Shown in pieces: positions 63,574 through 64,000 of a stretch of DNA of 64,000 nt. Position 1 is the stretch's first letter, and every line of letters starts with the position of its first letter. The stretch lies in assembly GCF_003054195.1 (NCBI RefSeq), contig NZ_QBKP01000003.1:124001-188000 (forward strand). Direction: 5' to 3'. The position numbers and the translations under genes were made by a program. Source of the DNA: Gemmobacter caeni. Lineage in GTDB: Bacteria; Pseudomonadota; Alphaproteobacteria; Rhodobacterales; Rhodobacteraceae. The notes under the pieces were generated by a model that did not search any database, was not told the origin of the DNA, and was given only the letters and a program-made list of their open reading frames with translations.

Positions 63574-64000
63574 TTATTCTGCGGTGGCGTCTTCCACCTG
63601 CGGCTCTGCCGTCTCGTCTGCGGGGCGTTCCTTCAGCTTGAAGCTGCGCATCAGGAAGTCCGGCACATGATCGCCCATACCGACAACACGGTCGTCGCGG
63701 TCATTGCGGCGGCGGTCGTCGCGACGGTCCTCACGGTGGTGATGGTGATGATGCCCGGTGCCATGGGTATGGACCTGCGCCGGGGCAGGGGCGGGCGCCG
63801 GGCTTGCGGGCTTGCGGTCTTCCACCACCTCGGGTTCGCGCGGCGATGCCTCACGCGGAGTGGCCTCGCGCTGCGGCTTCGGCCCCTTGCCCTTCGGGCC
63901 ACGGTCGTCGCGGCGCCGGTCATCCTTGCGGCGGTCATCCCGCTCGCGCGGTTCGGGCAGGGTAAAGCCCTCGGGCAGGCTGCCGCGCGGGATTTCCTGC
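63574..64000 (-). CDS. C-terminal tail of a probable DEAD-box RNA helicase (5' part beyond the window)
   Basis: The minus-strand frame is open from the window edge (base 63999) to the stop at 63574, about 141 residues. It enters with QEIPRGSLPEGFTLPEPR, which resembles the end of the helicase core of RhlE-type proteins (a KQEIP-like closing followed by a tail). The rest is low-complexity and charged: repeated Arg/Asp pairs (DDRRKDDRRRDDRG), proline/alanine runs, six histidines near HGTGHHHHHHRED, and an acidic end. Such tails bind RNA. The identification rests on the first 18 residues and is therefore provisional. Convergence with RNase J suits a shared RNA-decay role. Confidence 0.55.
   Translation of the reverse strand, partial: QEIPRGSLPEGFTLPEPRERDDRRKDDRRRDDRGPKGKGPKPQREATPREASPREPEVVEDRKPASPAPAPAPAQVHTHGTGHHHHHHREDRRDDRRRNDRDDRVVGMGDHVPDFLMRSFKLKERPADETAEPQVEDATAE

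Noticed and set aside
1-64000. CRISPR arrays, insertion sequences, prophage, rRNA or tRNA genes
   Set aside because: No regularly spaced direct repeats, transposase, integrase or phage genes, and no tRNA or rRNA-like sequence were noticed on reading. A tRNAscan/Infernal run would be decisive.

Overview
The window is high-GC DNA from an alphaproteobacterium, most likely of the Rhodobacteraceae/Paracoccaceae (Rhodobacter, Paracoccus, Gemmobacter-like). The reasons are the 14-gene nuo operon with extra small genes between subunits, DUF5337 next to nuoF, the long NuoE, the gene content around coaBC, recR, ybaB and dnaX, and palindromic GAGTATTT/GGATATTT intergenic elements. No genus is claimed. 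There is no rRNA, tRNA, CRISPR array, insertion sequence or prophage that I can see. Almost all of the sequence is coding.

Region 1 (1-17 kb) is catabolic. A branched-chain-type ABC transporter (end of the binding protein, livHMGF) runs into a fused enoyl-CoA hydratase/3-hydroxyacyl-CoA dehydrogenase. A convergent hybrid PAS histidine kinase and a LysR regulator follow. Divergent from the LysR gene are glutaryl-CoA dehydrogenase, a fused two-domain E1 of a 2-oxoacid dehydrogenase, a FabD-like acyltransferase, an ALDH7-type aminoadipate semialdehyde dehydrogenase and a saccharopine dehydrogenase. Together these outline lysine breakdown from saccharopine to acetoacetyl-CoA. The lysine-ketoglutarate reductase, an aminoadipate aminotransferase and the E2/E3 subunits are not in the window.

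Region 2 (17-33 kb) is mixed housekeeping: coaBC, a DsbD-N-like secreted protein, YqgE, a DUF952-pyrD pair, a periplasmic 5'-nucleotidase, a class III aminotransferase paired with a glutamine-synthetase-like ligase, a cytosolic M23 protein, the dnaX-ybaB-recR operon, an FkbM methyltransferase, a DUF3775 protein, a DegT/DnrJ aminotransferase and CreA.

Region 3 (33-43 kb) is the leucine/isovalerate (liu) pathway: isovaleryl-CoA dehydrogenase, both methylcrotonyl-CoA carboxylase subunits, HMG-CoA lyase and methylglutaconyl-CoA hydratase. A membrane-anchored nuclease, a nitronate monooxygenase and a GST lie inside the operon. A convergent OmpW porin with an FNR-like box sits between ivd and the rest.

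Region 4 (43-60 kb) is the complete respiratory complex I operon, nuoA to nuoN. It is interrupted by a DUF5337 protein, three small secreted or membrane proteins, a lipoprotein and a carboxymuconolactone-decarboxylase-like protein. It reads on into birA, coaX and RNase J. The window ends in the C-terminal tail of a convergent, probable DEAD-box RNA helicase.

The most interesting structures are (a) the E1-fusion/FabD-like pair, in which the FabD-like protein lacks the arginine that binds malonyl groups, and (b) a modular family of multi-hairpin intergenic elements. In that family sequence varies while architecture is kept, and one half-element has become the 3' end of a coding region.
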